DNA of 64,000 nt from M3007 sp046160625 (lineage in GTDB: Bacteria > Bacteroidota > Bacteroidia > Chitinophagales > Saprospiraceae), in contig JBJXGZ010000126.1 of the NCBI GenBank assembly GCA_046160625.1, positions 1 through 64,000 on the forward strand. Reading direction: 5' to 3'. The translations under genes were made by a program, and so were the position numbers. Positions within the stretch are counted from its first letter, which is position 1. Every line of letters begins with the position of its first letter. This document shows positions 1 to 9,101 of this stretch, piece after piece. Under the pieces are notes generated by a model. The model saw only the letters and a list, made by a program, of their open reading frames with translations, did no database searches and was not told the DNA's origin.

Positions 1-147
1 ATCAAGAGAAGTTACTGAGCCGCGAACTGAGGGGTGTCCGCAAAGCGAAAGGGGGGCGTTCGACCAGAAAAACTCCGCGTCTCTGCGCCTCCGCGGTGAA
101 AAAGCACTAATAATGCACCCGCTTCTATCACACACAGTACATTGAAT
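1..147. other. Leading stretch with no gene resolved
   Basis: One forward frame stays open from base 2 to about base 143, so the tail of an upstream gene cannot be excluded, but its translation is not recognisable. Around bases 77-103 there is a short C/G/T-rich repeat-like run (tctctgcgcctccgcgg) of the same general character as the other intergenic repeat words in this window. Confidence 0.3.
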
Positions 148-603
148 ATGAAACTTCTACTCAAAAATTTGCTCTTCACCCTTTTCATCCCCGGCACAAT
201 CGGGGTGTATTTGCCGGTTTGGCTGGGGCGGCGGTACGAAGGCATTGAGGGTTGGTGGAATTGGCTGGGCGTATTGCCCCTGGCAATAGGATTTACTATT
301 GTCCTGCTCAGTATTTGGGATTTTGGGAAGAAAGGTGAAGGGACCCCATTCCCGCTTGATCCTCCAAGAAATTTAGTCGTTGGAAGATTTTACAAGTTTT
401 CCCGAAACCCGATGTATCTGGGGGTTTTGAGTGCTATTGCGGGTTGGGCGATCTGGTTTTTAAACATGCCGCTTGGCTTGTACTGGTTGGCAATTTGCCT
501 GCTTTTCAACATTTTCGTTTTGTTTGTAGAAGAACCATTATTGAAAAAGCAATTTGGTGAAAGCTACCATCAATATTGCCAAAGAGTACCGCGCTGGTTT
601 TAA
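148..603 (+). CDS. Isoprenylcysteine carboxyl methyltransferase-like membrane protein
   Basis: This 151-residue integral membrane protein belongs to the ICMT/phospholipid methyltransferase superfamily. The sequence shows several hydrophobic segments, then the signature RNPMYLG near residue 90 and a C-terminal EEPLLKKQFGESYHQYC stretch, the usual S-adenosylmethionine-binding region of the family. I chose the ATG at 148 because the longer reading begins with TTG at 142. Bacterial members methylate lipid or small hydrophobic substrates; the substrate here cannot be told. It ends 19 bases before the ABC permease gene and may be co-transcribed with it. Confidence 0.75.
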   Translation: MKLLLKNLLFTLFIPGTIGVYLPVWLGRRYEGIEGWWNWLGVLPLAIGFTIVLLSIWDFGKKGEGTPFPLDPPRNLVVGRFYKFSRNPMYLGVLSAIAGWAIWFLNMPLGLYWLAICLLFNIFVLFVEEPLLKKQFGESYHQYCQRVPRWF

Positions 604-622
604 TCCATAAAATTGTCTGATT

Positions 623-1729
623 ATGAACCGTTTTCAAGCATTCGTCCAAAAAGAATTCCGGCACATCCTGCGCGACCGGCGGACGCTGCTGATCCTGTTT
701 GGGATGCCCATCGTGCAGGTGCTGCTCTTTGGCTTCGTGCTCACCAACGAGATCAAAAACGCCGCCATCGCCGTACTTGATCCTTCAAAAAGTCCGGAAA
801 GCATTGCATTGACGAACAAACTTGTGTCAAGCGGCTATTTCCAATTGGAAAAGAACCTCGACACTCCCGACGAACTCGATGCTGCTTTCAGAACCGGAAA
901 AATAAAGATGGCCCTCGTCTTCCCACCAGATTTCGACCTGTCTCAAAACGAAACCTCCACCATCCAGCTCATCGGCGACGCCAGCGACCCCAATACTGCT
1001 ACTACCCTGATCAATTACGCCAATGCCATTATCGGTGATTATCAACAAGAAAAGTTGCTTGAAAGCGGTACGGCGCAAAGACCATTATCCATTGTTTTTG
1101 AAACCAGAATGCGCTACAACCCCGAACAAAAAAGCGTATTCAATTTTGTGCCGGGCGTAATGACACTGATCCTCATGCTCGTTTCGGCCATGATGACCAG
1201 CATCACCATTGCCCGCGAAAAGGAACTGGGTACCATGGAGGTCCTGCTCGTATCGCCCTTGCAACCCATTCAAATTATCCTTGGAAAAACCGCGCCTTAT
1301 CTCGTGCTGACGTTGCTCAACGCCTTTGTGGTCGTGTTACTGGGCATATTTGTGTTTGGGATGCCCATGCGCGGCTCGGTAATGTTACTTGCTGCCGAGT
1401 GCGTGTTGTATATGTTCGTAGCGCTGTCGCTGGGTATTTTTATCAGTACAAAAGCAAAAGATCAAATGACTGCTATGTTCCTTTCGGCGCTCGGGTTGAT
1501 GATGCCCACGATGCTGCTTTCAGGGTTTATTTTTCCCCGCGAAAGCATGCCCGTGCTGCTTCAAGTTATTGGAAATGTGATACCTGCAACATGGTTTAAC
1601 CCTATTATCAAAGGTATCATGATCAAAGGTGTAGGGCTGGAGGTGTTGTGGAAACAGACGTTGGTACTTGGCGGGATGGCCTTGTTTTTTCTGGGCTTGA
1701 GTTTGCGGAATTTTAAGGACCGGCTGTAA
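623..1729 (+). CDS. ABC-2 type transporter permease
   Basis: This 368-residue protein has the ABC-2 permease layout: a cytoplasmic N-terminus (QKEFRHILRDRRTL), one transmembrane segment near residues 25-45, a large extracytoplasmic domain to about residue 175, then five hydrophobic segments. The sequence TIAREKELGTMEVLLVSPL (about residues 195-213) is the conserved coupling region of this family. It resembles the YbhR/YhhJ-type permeases of drug or lipid exporters. No ATPase gene lies in the window, so its partner is probably upstream, beyond base 1. The substrate is unknown. Confidence 0.85.
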   Translation: MNRFQAFVQKEFRHILRDRRTLLILFGMPIVQVLLFGFVLTNEIKNAAIAVLDPSKSPESIALTNKLVSSGYFQLEKNLDTPDELDAAFRTGKIKMALVFPPDFDLSQNETSTIQLIGDASDPNTATTLINYANAIIGDYQQEKLLESGTAQRPLSIVFETRMRYNPEQKSVFNFVPGVMTLILMLVSAMMTSITIAREKELGTMEVLLVSPLQPIQIILGKTAPYLVLTLLNAFVVVLLGIFVFGMPMRGSVMLLAAECVLYMFVALSLGIFISTKAKDQMTAMFLSALGLMMPTMLLSGFIFPRESMPVLLQVIGNVIPATWFNPIIKGIMIKGVGLEVLWKQTLVLGGMALFFLGLSLRNFKDRL

Positions 1730-2032
1730 AGCCGCGCCACACTTTTTAAATCAAAAGAACTCGATGTAGATCTCCTCGTTTTCATCAAGATTGGCCAGGC
1801 AGTCGTTGATAAATGCCTAATTGAAAAAGGCGTTAAATAATTCCCGTTAGAATTTTTTTCACACGACGCCACAACGTTTTAAGTTCTTGATTGCCAAATC
1901 GTTGTGACGTTGTGGCGTCGTGTGAAATAGTTTTGTCCAAGTGCTAAGAAACCTTTAAACACCTTCCAATCAAGTGTCTTTTTTCAAATCCTTCGTTTAA
2001 CCATTGTCTTTCAAAAGAGACTTTTATTTACA
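1730..2032. other. Intergenic spacer with long hairpin and probable promoter
   Basis: About 300 bases without a gene. The centre holds a perfect 21-nt inverted repeat (separate entry). The last 100 bases are AT-rich and should contain the promoter of the gene at 2033, but I see no clear TAnnTTTG match. Confidence 0.5.
1857..1927. repeat. Perfect 21-nt inverted repeat
   Basis: The arms at 1857-1877 and 1907-1927 are exact reverse complements with a 29-nt loop. The left arm follows a T run rather than preceding one, so this is not a textbook intrinsic terminator for the ABC permease gene. It could act as a processing hairpin or be one of the repeat-derived hairpins common in this window. Confidence 0.85.
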
Positions 2033-2497
2033 ATGAAAAAATCACTCATTCTGACCTTCGTATTTGCCTGGATTTCATGCGCCAGCGTTTTTGCACAAAA
2101 CGACACCCGCCCTGGAGCAGCTGAGAAACCTAAACTGGAGCAGCCTACACACAAAGCCAATCCTTCAGACGCTCGCCCAGGTGCTGAGACTCCCAAGACC
2201 CGCCCTGCTCCCAAAAAGGAAGTAGAAAAAGGCGAAAAGGGAGAGAAAAGTGAGAAAGCGAAAAAAGGGGAAAAGGGCGAAAAAGGCAAAAAGAAGGGCC
2301 ACAAAAAAGGTAAAGGCCACACTAAGGACCATAATGGCAAAGCCAAAGGCCACCACAAAGGGCACCACCACGAATCGGAAGGCGAAGTCCCTCAAGGCCG
2401 TACAAAGGACAAAACCCGCAATACAGACAAAAACGGCAAGGTTCCTGAAGAAGCACCAAAAGGCCGTAAGCCTCTACCGCAAGGCGAGAAAAACTAA
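2033..2497 (+). CDS. Small secreted Lys/His/Glu-rich low-complexity protein
   Basis: A 154-residue protein with a clear signal peptide (MKKSLILTFVFAWISCASVFA, cleavage before QNDT). The mature part has no globular fold signature. Residues about 60-95 are runs of Lys-Gly-Glu (for example EKGEKGEKSEKAKKGEKGEK), followed by Lys-Gly-His repeats and HHKGHHHE. The product would be very basic and possibly metal- or polyanion-binding through its histidines, which is inference only. Translation is plausible because of the export signal, a good start and a strong terminator directly downstream. No homologue is recognised. Confidence 0.7.
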   Translation: MKKSLILTFVFAWISCASVFAQNDTRPGAAEKPKLEQPTHKANPSDARPGAETPKTRPAPKKEVEKGEKGEKSEKAKKGEKGEKGKKKGHKKGKGHTKDHNGKAKGHHKGHHHESEGEVPQGRTKDKTRNTDKNGKVPEEAPKGRKPLPQGEKN

Positions 2498-2566
2498 AAT
2501 TGGATTTTACTCCCAAAACCGTCATTACAACACGTCCCCTGCACGGCATACATGAAAAACAATTCC

Positions 2567-2598
2567 ACGCCTCCCGAGCAATCGGGGGGCGTTTTTTG
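2567..2598 (+). terminator. Rho-independent terminator of the Lys/His-rich protein gene
   Basis: An 11-bp stem (2567-2577 pairs with 2582-2592, one G-T pair) closes on a GCAA tetraloop and is followed by a run of six T on the plus strand. Confidence 0.9.
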
Positions 2599-2620
2599 TT
2601 TCGACGTGCTTGGACCTTTT

Positions 2621-5377
2621 TTAATCTTTGGCTTTATCGGGGAAGTGTTTTTTCATCAGCAACTGCCACTGCTCGCTGCGTTCCCGCAGTGGGGCGAGAT
2701 CGGTATCATTTTGGAGCTGTTCGAAAGTAATACCTTTCTGGATGGCCTGCTCTACATAGCGGAGAGCTTCTTCCAGTTTTTTTTCAAGGACAAGGATGTA
2801 AGCCAACCCGAGTAACCCGCCGCCATAATTGGGATTTATTTTAAGAGATTTAAGAAAGGCTTGTCGGGCGTCGTCTATCTGGTTCGTTTTTAAATATGCC
2901 ATTCCCAGATATTTATACGGGGTGGCAAAGGTGGAATCCATGGCACTGGATTTTTTCAAAACTGATTGCGCTTCTAAGTAGTGTCCGGTAAATAAATAGA
3001 GGGCGCCTAAGTTGTTCCACGCGGTGGTATAGGTCGAGTCGAGCGAAATAGCCTTCTTTATAAATTGATCTGCTTCAGGGTATTTGAGGAAATAGGATAC
3101 CATTCCAAGGTCATTCCATAAGACGGCAACCGTTGAATCCAGTGAAATGCCCTTTTTAAGAAGCGGTTCAGCCTCTGCATTTCGGCCGAGCTTCATGTAC
3201 AGGGACGCAAGGTTATGCCAGGAAGCGGCATACGTTGAATCAATAGAAATGGCTTTTATGCTAATCTGTTCTGATTCAGTGACTTTGTTCATTTTATGAT
3301 AGAGTCTTGAGAGGAATAGCCAATACTTCACATTGGTCGAATCGAGAAAAATGGCTTTTTTTTCAACCTCCTCTGCTTCTGTGTAACGCCCGGTTAATGA
3401 ATACAAATTTCCCAGATTGGACCAGGCTGTTGCGTTCGTCGAATCAAGAGAAACGGCCTTTTTCAAAGCAGGTTCCGCTTCAACGTATCGCCCCATTTTA
3501 GAATACAATAATCCTAGATTGTCCCAAGTAGATGACTCAGTAGAGTCCATGGCAATAGAATTGAAGTATTCTTTTTCTGATTCAGCATATTTGCCGATTA
3601 ACTGCAATGCATTACCATAGCTATTATTCCAGCAAGTATAAACTTGGCCACCATTCACGCGGTATTTTTCAAACAGTTCGACGGCTTTTTCTATATTGCT
3701 TTGTCCATTTTGTAGATAATGCCAGATCGCATTTTGATTAATTACGTATGGATGATTTGGATTAATGGCTTCGGACTCCTTCAATGCTTGTTTTGCTAAA
3801 TTGAATTTATCAAGACTCGATAATCTGTTCCCAAGATCTACATAAGGAAGCACCCAGTTAGGCGCAATCTTGCAAGCTTCCCTGGCACAAATAAAAGCCG
3901 AATCGGGCAGGCGTAAGTTATCCAAATATATCTTGCTCATCATGTACCAGGGTAAAGGGGATTGGGGTTCCAAGGCCAAAGATTGCCGACACAACTTAAG
4001 GCAGTGATCAGCAAGCTGACCATCCGGATTTTTTTTATTCCAACTGAATACCATACTTTCAAATAACAATTTCCGGGCAATCATAGAGCGGTACATATAG
4101 TGCTCCTCCCCCAATAATTCCGCAGCTCGGTCTAAAAGGCGCGGAATGGGCTCCAACAGGACACTTTTACCTAAACACTCCAATTGTTGTACATCTGTCT
4201 TAATGAATATATTGATGATTTGCTGGGCACCATCCTGTAAAGCTGCCGCATAATTCCGCCGAATGGAGGGATGCAAACGTACAAGGTTAGGTTCGCGAAT
4301 TAACTGCTCGTAATAAACGTCGGCACAAGCTGTGGAAGGCTCAAAAAACGCTTTGTTTTTGAGCGATTCATTAAACAGCTGGTACAGATTCCAGATGTTA
4401 GAATCTACATCTGCCAAGACCTTGTCTTCTAATCCTCTTAATTCAATTGGCATGAGCAAGGCCATTTGACTAGTCTTGCCAGTGCGAAGATCGGTCAGGA
4501 GTTGGGCATCTACCACCGCTAGGCGTTCCGTGCGGCTTCCTAGCACCATGGGTACCTGACTTAACGGCGCCACTTCTGCTGTCACATGATCTTCCAGGTA
4601 GCGGCCCACTTCCTGGAGCGTCACGAACAGGTCGTTGTTTTGATCTGCCAGACCGTATAGCGCATCCACTAGGTTGAAAGAAAATGCGCCTCTACCACCT
4701 CCCCACTGCTCGCCCTCGATACTGTACTCATCGGGCTGACAGGAGAGAATCTTTATCTCATTTGCGAATTGCTTGGTGAGGCTGGCCGCAGTGGCTTGCG
4801 CCCCGCCGACGCTGTTGCCTGCCAGTGAACCTGATCGGCAGGCGTCGGTGATGACCACCACCTTCGCTTTGTTCTGGATAGATAAGGTAGAGATGACCTC
4901 TTGCAGGTCACCCAATTTGAAGGCTCCCCCCGCCATATAAACCTGGGAAGGTGCATCCCAGCAAAGCAGGTATCCCGGTTGTGTCAGTGTCTTTTTCTCC
5001 ACGTCACCGTGGCCGGAGAAGTAGATGATGGCTTGGTCGCCCTCTTTAATATTTTCCATGAGCCAGTCAAGTGCCTTGGCGAATTGAGCCATGGTGGCCT
5101 GGCTGTTCAGAAGCAATTTCAAATGGTCGGCATCTAACGAGCCTCCGGCGGGCGAGTAAAGAAAATTGGCAAAAGCTTCCGCGTCCTTGTCAGCGAAGCG
5201 CAGGTCGGGGATGTCCTTGTCCTGGTAGTCGGAGATGCCGATGACGACGGCGCGGGTGGTGACGCCCGCCTTCGCGCTGCGCGCTTCGGCGGGTAAAGGT
5301 TTCACGCTTTTGGGCTGTTGGGCGAGCAGCGTTAGGTTGCATAGAAGGACTGTGAAGAAGAGTACATTATTTTTCAT
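2621..5377 (-). CDS. Exported caspase-like (peptidase C14) protein with TPR array
   Basis: This 918-residue protein has a signal peptide (cleavage near AQ at 19-20) and a caspase/metacaspase domain at about residues 42-265. The catalytic pair is visible: His123 in YFSGHGD and Cys180 in ITDACRSG. An EF-hand-like loop follows at 245-256 (DQNNDLFVTLQE), degenerate because Leu replaces the central Gly. The remainder, from about residue 430, is alpha-helical with many tetratricopeptide repeats joined by the recurring linker AISLDST. It is a paralogue of the gene immediately upstream (11-base gap, same strand), so the two form an operon. Between signal peptide and protease domain sits PAEARSAKAG, encoded by a repeated DNA element. 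It is probably a periplasmic or secreted peptidase or scaffold with unknown target. Confidence 0.9.
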   Translation of the reverse strand: MKNNVLFFTVLLCNLTLLAQQPKSVKPLPAEARSAKAGVTTRAVVIGISDYQDKDIPDLRFADKDAEAFANFLYSPAGGSLDADHLKLLLNSQATMAQFAKALDWLMENIKEGDQAIIYFSGHGDVEKKTLTQPGYLLCWDAPSQVYMAGGAFKLGDLQEVISTLSIQNKAKVVVITDACRSGSLAGNSVGGAQATAASLTKQFANEIKILSCQPDEYSIEGEQWGGGRGAFSFNLVDALYGLADQNNDLFVTLQEVGRYLEDHVTAEVAPLSQVPMVLGSRTERLAVVDAQLLTDLRTGKTSQMALLMPIELRGLEDKVLADVDSNIWNLYQLFNESLKNKAFFEPSTACADVYYEQLIREPNLVRLHPSIRRNYAAALQDGAQQIINIFIKTDVQQLECLGKSVLLEPIPRLLDRAAELLGEEHYMYRSMIARKLLFESMVFSWNKKNPDGQLADHCLKLCRQSLALEPQSPLPWYMMSKIYLDNLRLPDSAFICAREACKIAPNWVLPYVDLGNRLSSLDKFNLAKQALKESEAINPNHPYVINQNAIWHYLQNGQSNIEKAVELFEKYRVNGGQVYTCWNNSYGNALQLIGKYAESEKEYFNSIAMDSTESSTWDNLGLLYSKMGRYVEAEPALKKAVSLDSTNATAWSNLGNLYSLTGRYTEAEEVEKKAIFLDSTNVKYWLFLSRLYHKMNKVTESEQISIKAISIDSTYAASWHNLASLYMKLGRNAEAEPLLKKGISLDSTVAVLWNDLGMVSYFLKYPEADQFIKKAISLDSTYTTAWNNLGALYLFTGHYLEAQSVLKKSSAMDSTFATPYKYLGMAYLKTNQIDDARQAFLKSLKINPNYGGGLLGLAYILVLEKKLEEALRYVEQAIQKGITFEQLQNDTDLAPLRERSEQWQLLMKKHFPDKAKD
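5266..5297. repeat. GCGGGTAAA-type repeat inside the first caspase gene
   Basis: The 14-mer at 5284-5297 (cttcggcgggtaaa) recurs at 59667-59680 and, on the other strand, at 11270-11283; close variants lie at 15785, 15847 and 28836. Here it forms a GC-rich near-palindrome with 5266-5271 and is read in frame as PAEARSAKAG. Confidence 0.75.
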
Positions 5378-5388
5378 GTCATTGGCTT

Positions 5389-7767
5389 TTACTCTTTTAA
5401 CTTATCCTGAAAGTACTTTTTCATCAGGACTTTCCACTCCGCCCGCTCGCGGAGCGGAGCGAGGTCTTCGTCCTGTTCCAGTTGCTCGAAGGTGCTGCCT
5501 ATGGCGATGGCCTGCTCCACGTAGGCGATAGCTTCGCCTGTTTTTCCTTCCGATGCGAGGAGGCAAGCCATACCTAATAATGAGGGAAAATAATTTGGAT
5601 TCAGTTCGATCGCCTTTAAGAATCCTTGCCTGGCATCTACAAGTCGGTTGGTTTTGAAGCAGACCATGGCCAAGTGCTTGTGGGCGTTGGCAACCGTGGA
5701 ATCCAGCGAAATGGCTTTTTTCAAAACAAGCTCCGCTTCGACGTAATGGTCGGTAAAAAAGTATAAAGCCCCAAGGCCGTTCCAGGCGTAGAAATACGAT
5801 GAATCTAGTGAAATGGCTTTTTTTAAAACGGATTCCGATTCCACATAACGTCCTGTCCTGCCGTATAATACACCGAGATTAGTCCAATAAACGGCCCACG
5901 TTGAATCCATTGAAATGGCTTTTAAATAGGCTGTTTCGCTTTCCGAATACCTGCCTAAATCCTGTAGGGCCAAAGCGTAACCATTGTACCAACCTGAATA
6001 CAAGTAGCCTCCATTATCCCGGTATTTTTCCATAGAGATTACCGCCTTCTCCCTGTTGGCTTTTCCTGGTTGATTACTATGCCACATTACCCAAGTCATA
6101 ATGACCCAAGGGTGGAGGGAATCAATTGCATCGGCCTCTTGCAATACTTGTTTTGCAAGTTCAAATTTGTTGTGATATGGGTATGAAAGCTCAGTGCCTA
6201 AATAAACAAAAGGCAGCACCCAGTTGGGTGCAAGGTTGTGGGCTTGGCGAACGCAGACAAAGGCTGAATCGGGCTGTCGCAGTTTTTGCACATAAACCAA
6301 GGACATATAACACCATGGCAAGGGTGATTGAGGCTCCAATGCCAAGGATTTTCGGTAAAGGGTTAGGCAACGACGGGCGAGTTGTTCGTCTGGGTTCACG
6401 CTCGTCCAGCTCAGCAGGATGCCTTCAAACAGGAGTTTGCGGGCATTTAACGAGCGGTGCATGTAGTGGCTTTCGCCTAGCAGTTCCGCTGCCCGTCCCA
6501 GTTGCCTGGGGATGGGTTGGAGTATTTGTTTATATTCGAGTTGCTCCAATTGTTCTAAATCTGAAGCAAGAAGCCAGGTGTTCATGGCCTGCTGGGCATC
6601 GTCTTGCAAGGCTGCAGCATAATTTCTTTTCAAATAACCCTGTAGCGGGGTCAGTCCAGGCTCTTTAGAAAGCGAGGCGTAAAACGTCTCGGCACAATCG
6701 TCGGCAGGTTCAAAAAAACGCTTTTCCGCCACCGCTTTTTTAAAAGCAAAATACTTTTTGACGATGCTTGAATCCAGTTTAGCCAGTATCTCGTCCTCCA
6801 TACCCCGGCCTTCAGTGGCAGCAAAAACGGGCAATCCGCTGGATTTTGCTTTTTTCAAATCGGCCAAAATCTGGGCATTGACAGTCGCCAGGCGCTCGGT
6901 CTTGTTGCCCAGCAGCATAGGCACCTGGCGTTGCGGAGCAGCCTCGGCGGTCACCTTGTCTTCCAGATAGCGGTCAATCTCACCGACAGAAACCTGACCA
7001 TCTGCGTTGCGATCAGCCAGACCGAAAAGTCCGTCCACGAAATGGTAACTGAAACAGCCGCGTCCGCCGCCCCACTGCTCGCCCTCCAAGGAGTACTCAT
7101 TGGGCTGGCAAGAGAGGATTTTTACTTCGTTGGCGTACTGCTTGGCCAGGTTGGCGCTGGTGAGCTGTGCTCCGCTGATCTGGCTGCCCGCCAGTTTCCC
7201 GGCATGACAGGCATCGGTGATGACTATGACCTTTGCCTTGTTCTGCAACGACAGCGTTGAAACAACTTCCTGCAAAAAGGAAAGCGAGTAGGTGCCGCCA
7301 CCCATGTACACCCGAGAGGGCGAGTCCCAGCAGAGCAGGAAGCCCGGCTGCGAAATCTTCTTACCCTCCACGTCGCCGTGGCCGCTGAAGTAGATAATGA
7401 CCTGATCGCCTTCCATGGAATGTTCGATAAGGGCATCGAGTGCCTCGGCGATTCGCCCTGCGGTGGCCTCGGTGTTGGTCAACACTTTCAGGTGGTCGTC
7501 CTCCAAGCTACCTCCCGCTGGGCTGCGCAGGAAATTGGCAAATGCCTCCGCGTCCTTGTGGGCGAAACGCAGATCGGGAATGTCCTTATCCTGGTAGTCG
7601 GAAATGCCGATGACGACGGCACGGGTGACAGTAGCAGTGGCAGTAGCCGTAGCAGTCAGCGGTTTAATGCTTTTAACCGCTGGAGCCGTAGCGGAGGAGG
7701 TTTTTTCGGTTTGGGCGTAAAGGCTAAACGGCAGGAGCACCCAAAAAAGGAGGCAGAAATTTCTCAT
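5389..7767 (-). CDS. Exported caspase-like protein with EF-hand loop and TPR array
   Basis: A 792-residue paralogue of the downstream caspase gene. It has a signal peptide (cleavage near YAQT, residue 19), a C14 domain at about 48-275 with His130 (YFSGHGD) and Cys187 (ITDACHAG), and a canonical 12-residue EF-hand loop at 252-263 (DRNADGQVSVGE), which suggests calcium dependence as in type I metacaspases. C-terminal TPRs carry the same AISLDST linkers; there are fewer than in the paralogue. Residues 38-48 are a Thr-Ala repeat encoded by a short DNA repeat at the position where the paralogue carries a different element. Likely first gene of a two-gene operon. The target is unknown. Confidence 0.9.
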   Translation of the reverse strand: MRNFCLLFWVLLPFSLYAQTEKTSSATAPAVKSIKPLTATATATATVTRAVVIGISDYQDKDIPDLRFAHKDAEAFANFLRSPAGGSLEDDHLKVLTNTEATAGRIAEALDALIEHSMEGDQVIIYFSGHGDVEGKKISQPGFLLCWDSPSRVYMGGGTYSLSFLQEVVSTLSLQNKAKVIVITDACHAGKLAGSQISGAQLTSANLAKQYANEVKILSCQPNEYSLEGEQWGGGRGCFSYHFVDGLFGLADRNADGQVSVGEIDRYLEDKVTAEAAPQRQVPMLLGNKTERLATVNAQILADLKKAKSSGLPVFAATEGRGMEDEILAKLDSSIVKKYFAFKKAVAEKRFFEPADDCAETFYASLSKEPGLTPLQGYLKRNYAAALQDDAQQAMNTWLLASDLEQLEQLEYKQILQPIPRQLGRAAELLGESHYMHRSLNARKLLFEGILLSWTSVNPDEQLARRCLTLYRKSLALEPQSPLPWCYMSLVYVQKLRQPDSAFVCVRQAHNLAPNWVLPFVYLGTELSYPYHNKFELAKQVLQEADAIDSLHPWVIMTWVMWHSNQPGKANREKAVISMEKYRDNGGYLYSGWYNGYALALQDLGRYSESETAYLKAISMDSTWAVYWTNLGVLYGRTGRYVESESVLKKAISLDSSYFYAWNGLGALYFFTDHYVEAELVLKKAISLDSTVANAHKHLAMVCFKTNRLVDARQGFLKAIELNPNYFPSLLGMACLLASEGKTGEAIAYVEQAIAIGSTFEQLEQDEDLAPLRERAEWKVLMKKYFQDKLKE
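7626..7660. repeat. In-frame ACTGCTACTGCC microsatellite
   Basis: On the coding (minus) strand this reads as degenerate actgctacggctactgcc repeats, translated as Thr-Ala-Thr-Ala. The same word fills non-coding DNA at about 15810-15830 and 15860-15890. Confidence 0.7.
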
Positions 7768-7814
7768 TGCAAGGCTGGTTGTGATATCCCTTAAATGAGC
7801 GCGTGTTCAAATAC

Positions 7815-7853
7815 TTGGCCGCTTACATTCAACGAGTGAACGTAAGCGGCCAA
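7815..7853 (-). terminator. Hairpin downstream of the DUF6438 gene
   Basis: Perfect 12-nt arms at 7815-7826 and 7842-7853. It lies just past the end of the minus-strand gene ending at 7883, but no good T run follows, so termination is uncertain. Confidence 0.45.
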
Positions 7854-7882
7854 AATCAATGGTTTGCCCTGCGAAAGCCCGG

Positions 7883-8956
7883 TTAATTACCCGAAGCCTT
7901 TTTGTCTTTGTTTGGGGCTTCGAGCTTTTTTTGCATGGGCGCGGGAGTTTTTGCTTTGGCCCAGCCCAGTTTCCTGATCAAGTCATCGAACATTTTTTCC
8001 AGTTCGTCCAAACCTTTCGGCGCTTCAAAGATGTCCGAGACCTGTTTTTCCCGCCCATCTATATTCATATAAAGGATGGTGGCAGAGGCATCTGCAATTT
8101 GCTCCTCCGGATAGGAATTTTTCAGGTTTAAAAAATTGATTGCCCGTGCTTTTGCTTCCAGTTTTTCATAGGCATCAGCGCTAATTTTACTCCGCTTCTG
8201 GCCAAGTGGCAAAACATTTGCGCGACCATTCCAATTAACAGAGCCGTCATTATAAAATTCAACGATGTAGGAGGGGCAGGTGCCAAAGCAGCTCGTTTTT
8301 TGATAGACTGCAAGTGGTTTTGAAGTGTTAGTGGGTACTTGATTGTCCTGCAATCGGTTAGATATTTCCACCGTCATGGTTTTGGTCCGGCTTGTTGCAA
8401 CTTGTGTAACTTTCACAGTGGCGGTTTTACCCGAAACGCAGTAAATATTGTTGGCAGAACCCATCGCCACACCATCCACCGTCCAGGCGTACTGATAATC
8501 TCCTGGTTGATCTGCCATAGTAGAATTCGTGCGATTTGCCAGGACTTTGAGGGTGATTCCGGCGAAAAAGCAGGGAGTTTGAATAATGTTCAACGCAAAA
8601 TCATTTTGGTCCAGCACTAGAATCTTCTGAGTAGTCGCTTGTTCAACCACTGCAGTGGCTTTGACAGCACATATTGCATCCTTATTGGGCTGCACTACCA
8701 TTTGGTTGCAGGTCACTTTGTTGCTTGCCCTGTCAATGCAATCAATGCAGGGATAAACGGTGCGGCACTCCTGGTTAGCCCGTTTTTGCAAATCGGCGCC
8801 GTAGTTTCCCATCACCTGATCGCAAAAAGGCAACGCAGTATCGCTGGACTTTTTTTCAACAGCGTTACCTGGCGCTCCGGTTTTTTGTGCCACCAAAGTC
8901 GTGGTGAAAAACAGAAAAGCAAGGGCTGTCAAAATAGAAAATGAAATCTTCTTCAT
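7883..8956 (-). CDS. Exported DUF6438 domain protein
   Basis: A 357-residue protein with a signal peptide ending near LVAQ (residue 23). A Cys-rich section follows at about residues 45-95 (CRTVYPCIDCI). The middle resembles an Ig/PKD-like fold (YAWTVDGVAMGSANNIYCVSG). The C-terminal third matches the DUF6438 pattern: SCFGTCPSYIVEFYNDGSV, then ISADAYEKLEAKA. A basic Lys/Pro/Ala tail ends the protein. The function of DUF6438 is unknown. It lies between the TPR-caspase pair and the third caspase gene on the same strand and may belong to the same functional group. Confidence 0.8.
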   Translation of the reverse strand: MKKISFSILTALAFLFFTTTLVAQKTGAPGNAVEKKSSDTALPFCDQVMGNYGADLQKRANQECRTVYPCIDCIDRASNKVTCNQMVVQPNKDAICAVKATAVVEQATTQKILVLDQNDFALNIIQTPCFFAGITLKVLANRTNSTMADQPGDYQYAWTVDGVAMGSANNIYCVSGKTATVKVTQVATSRTKTMTVEISNRLQDNQVPTNTSKPLAVYQKTSCFGTCPSYIVEFYNDGSVNWNGRANVLPLGQKRSKISADAYEKLEAKARAINFLNLKNSYPEEQIADASATILYMNIDGREKQVSDIFEAPKGLDELEKMFDDLIRKLGWAKAKTPAPMQKKLEAPNKDKKASGN

Positions 8957-9101
8957 TATGCAAAATTTTAGATGTAAATGGTGAATTAGTTCGGATCAAA
9001 GGTGAGTAAACTTCTTTTATTGGATAAGCGTGATTTCACGGGTTATGAAAAATCAGGTGTTTTTACGCGGTGCTGGTGGTTAACTCTTTTCAATGTTTAT
9101 A

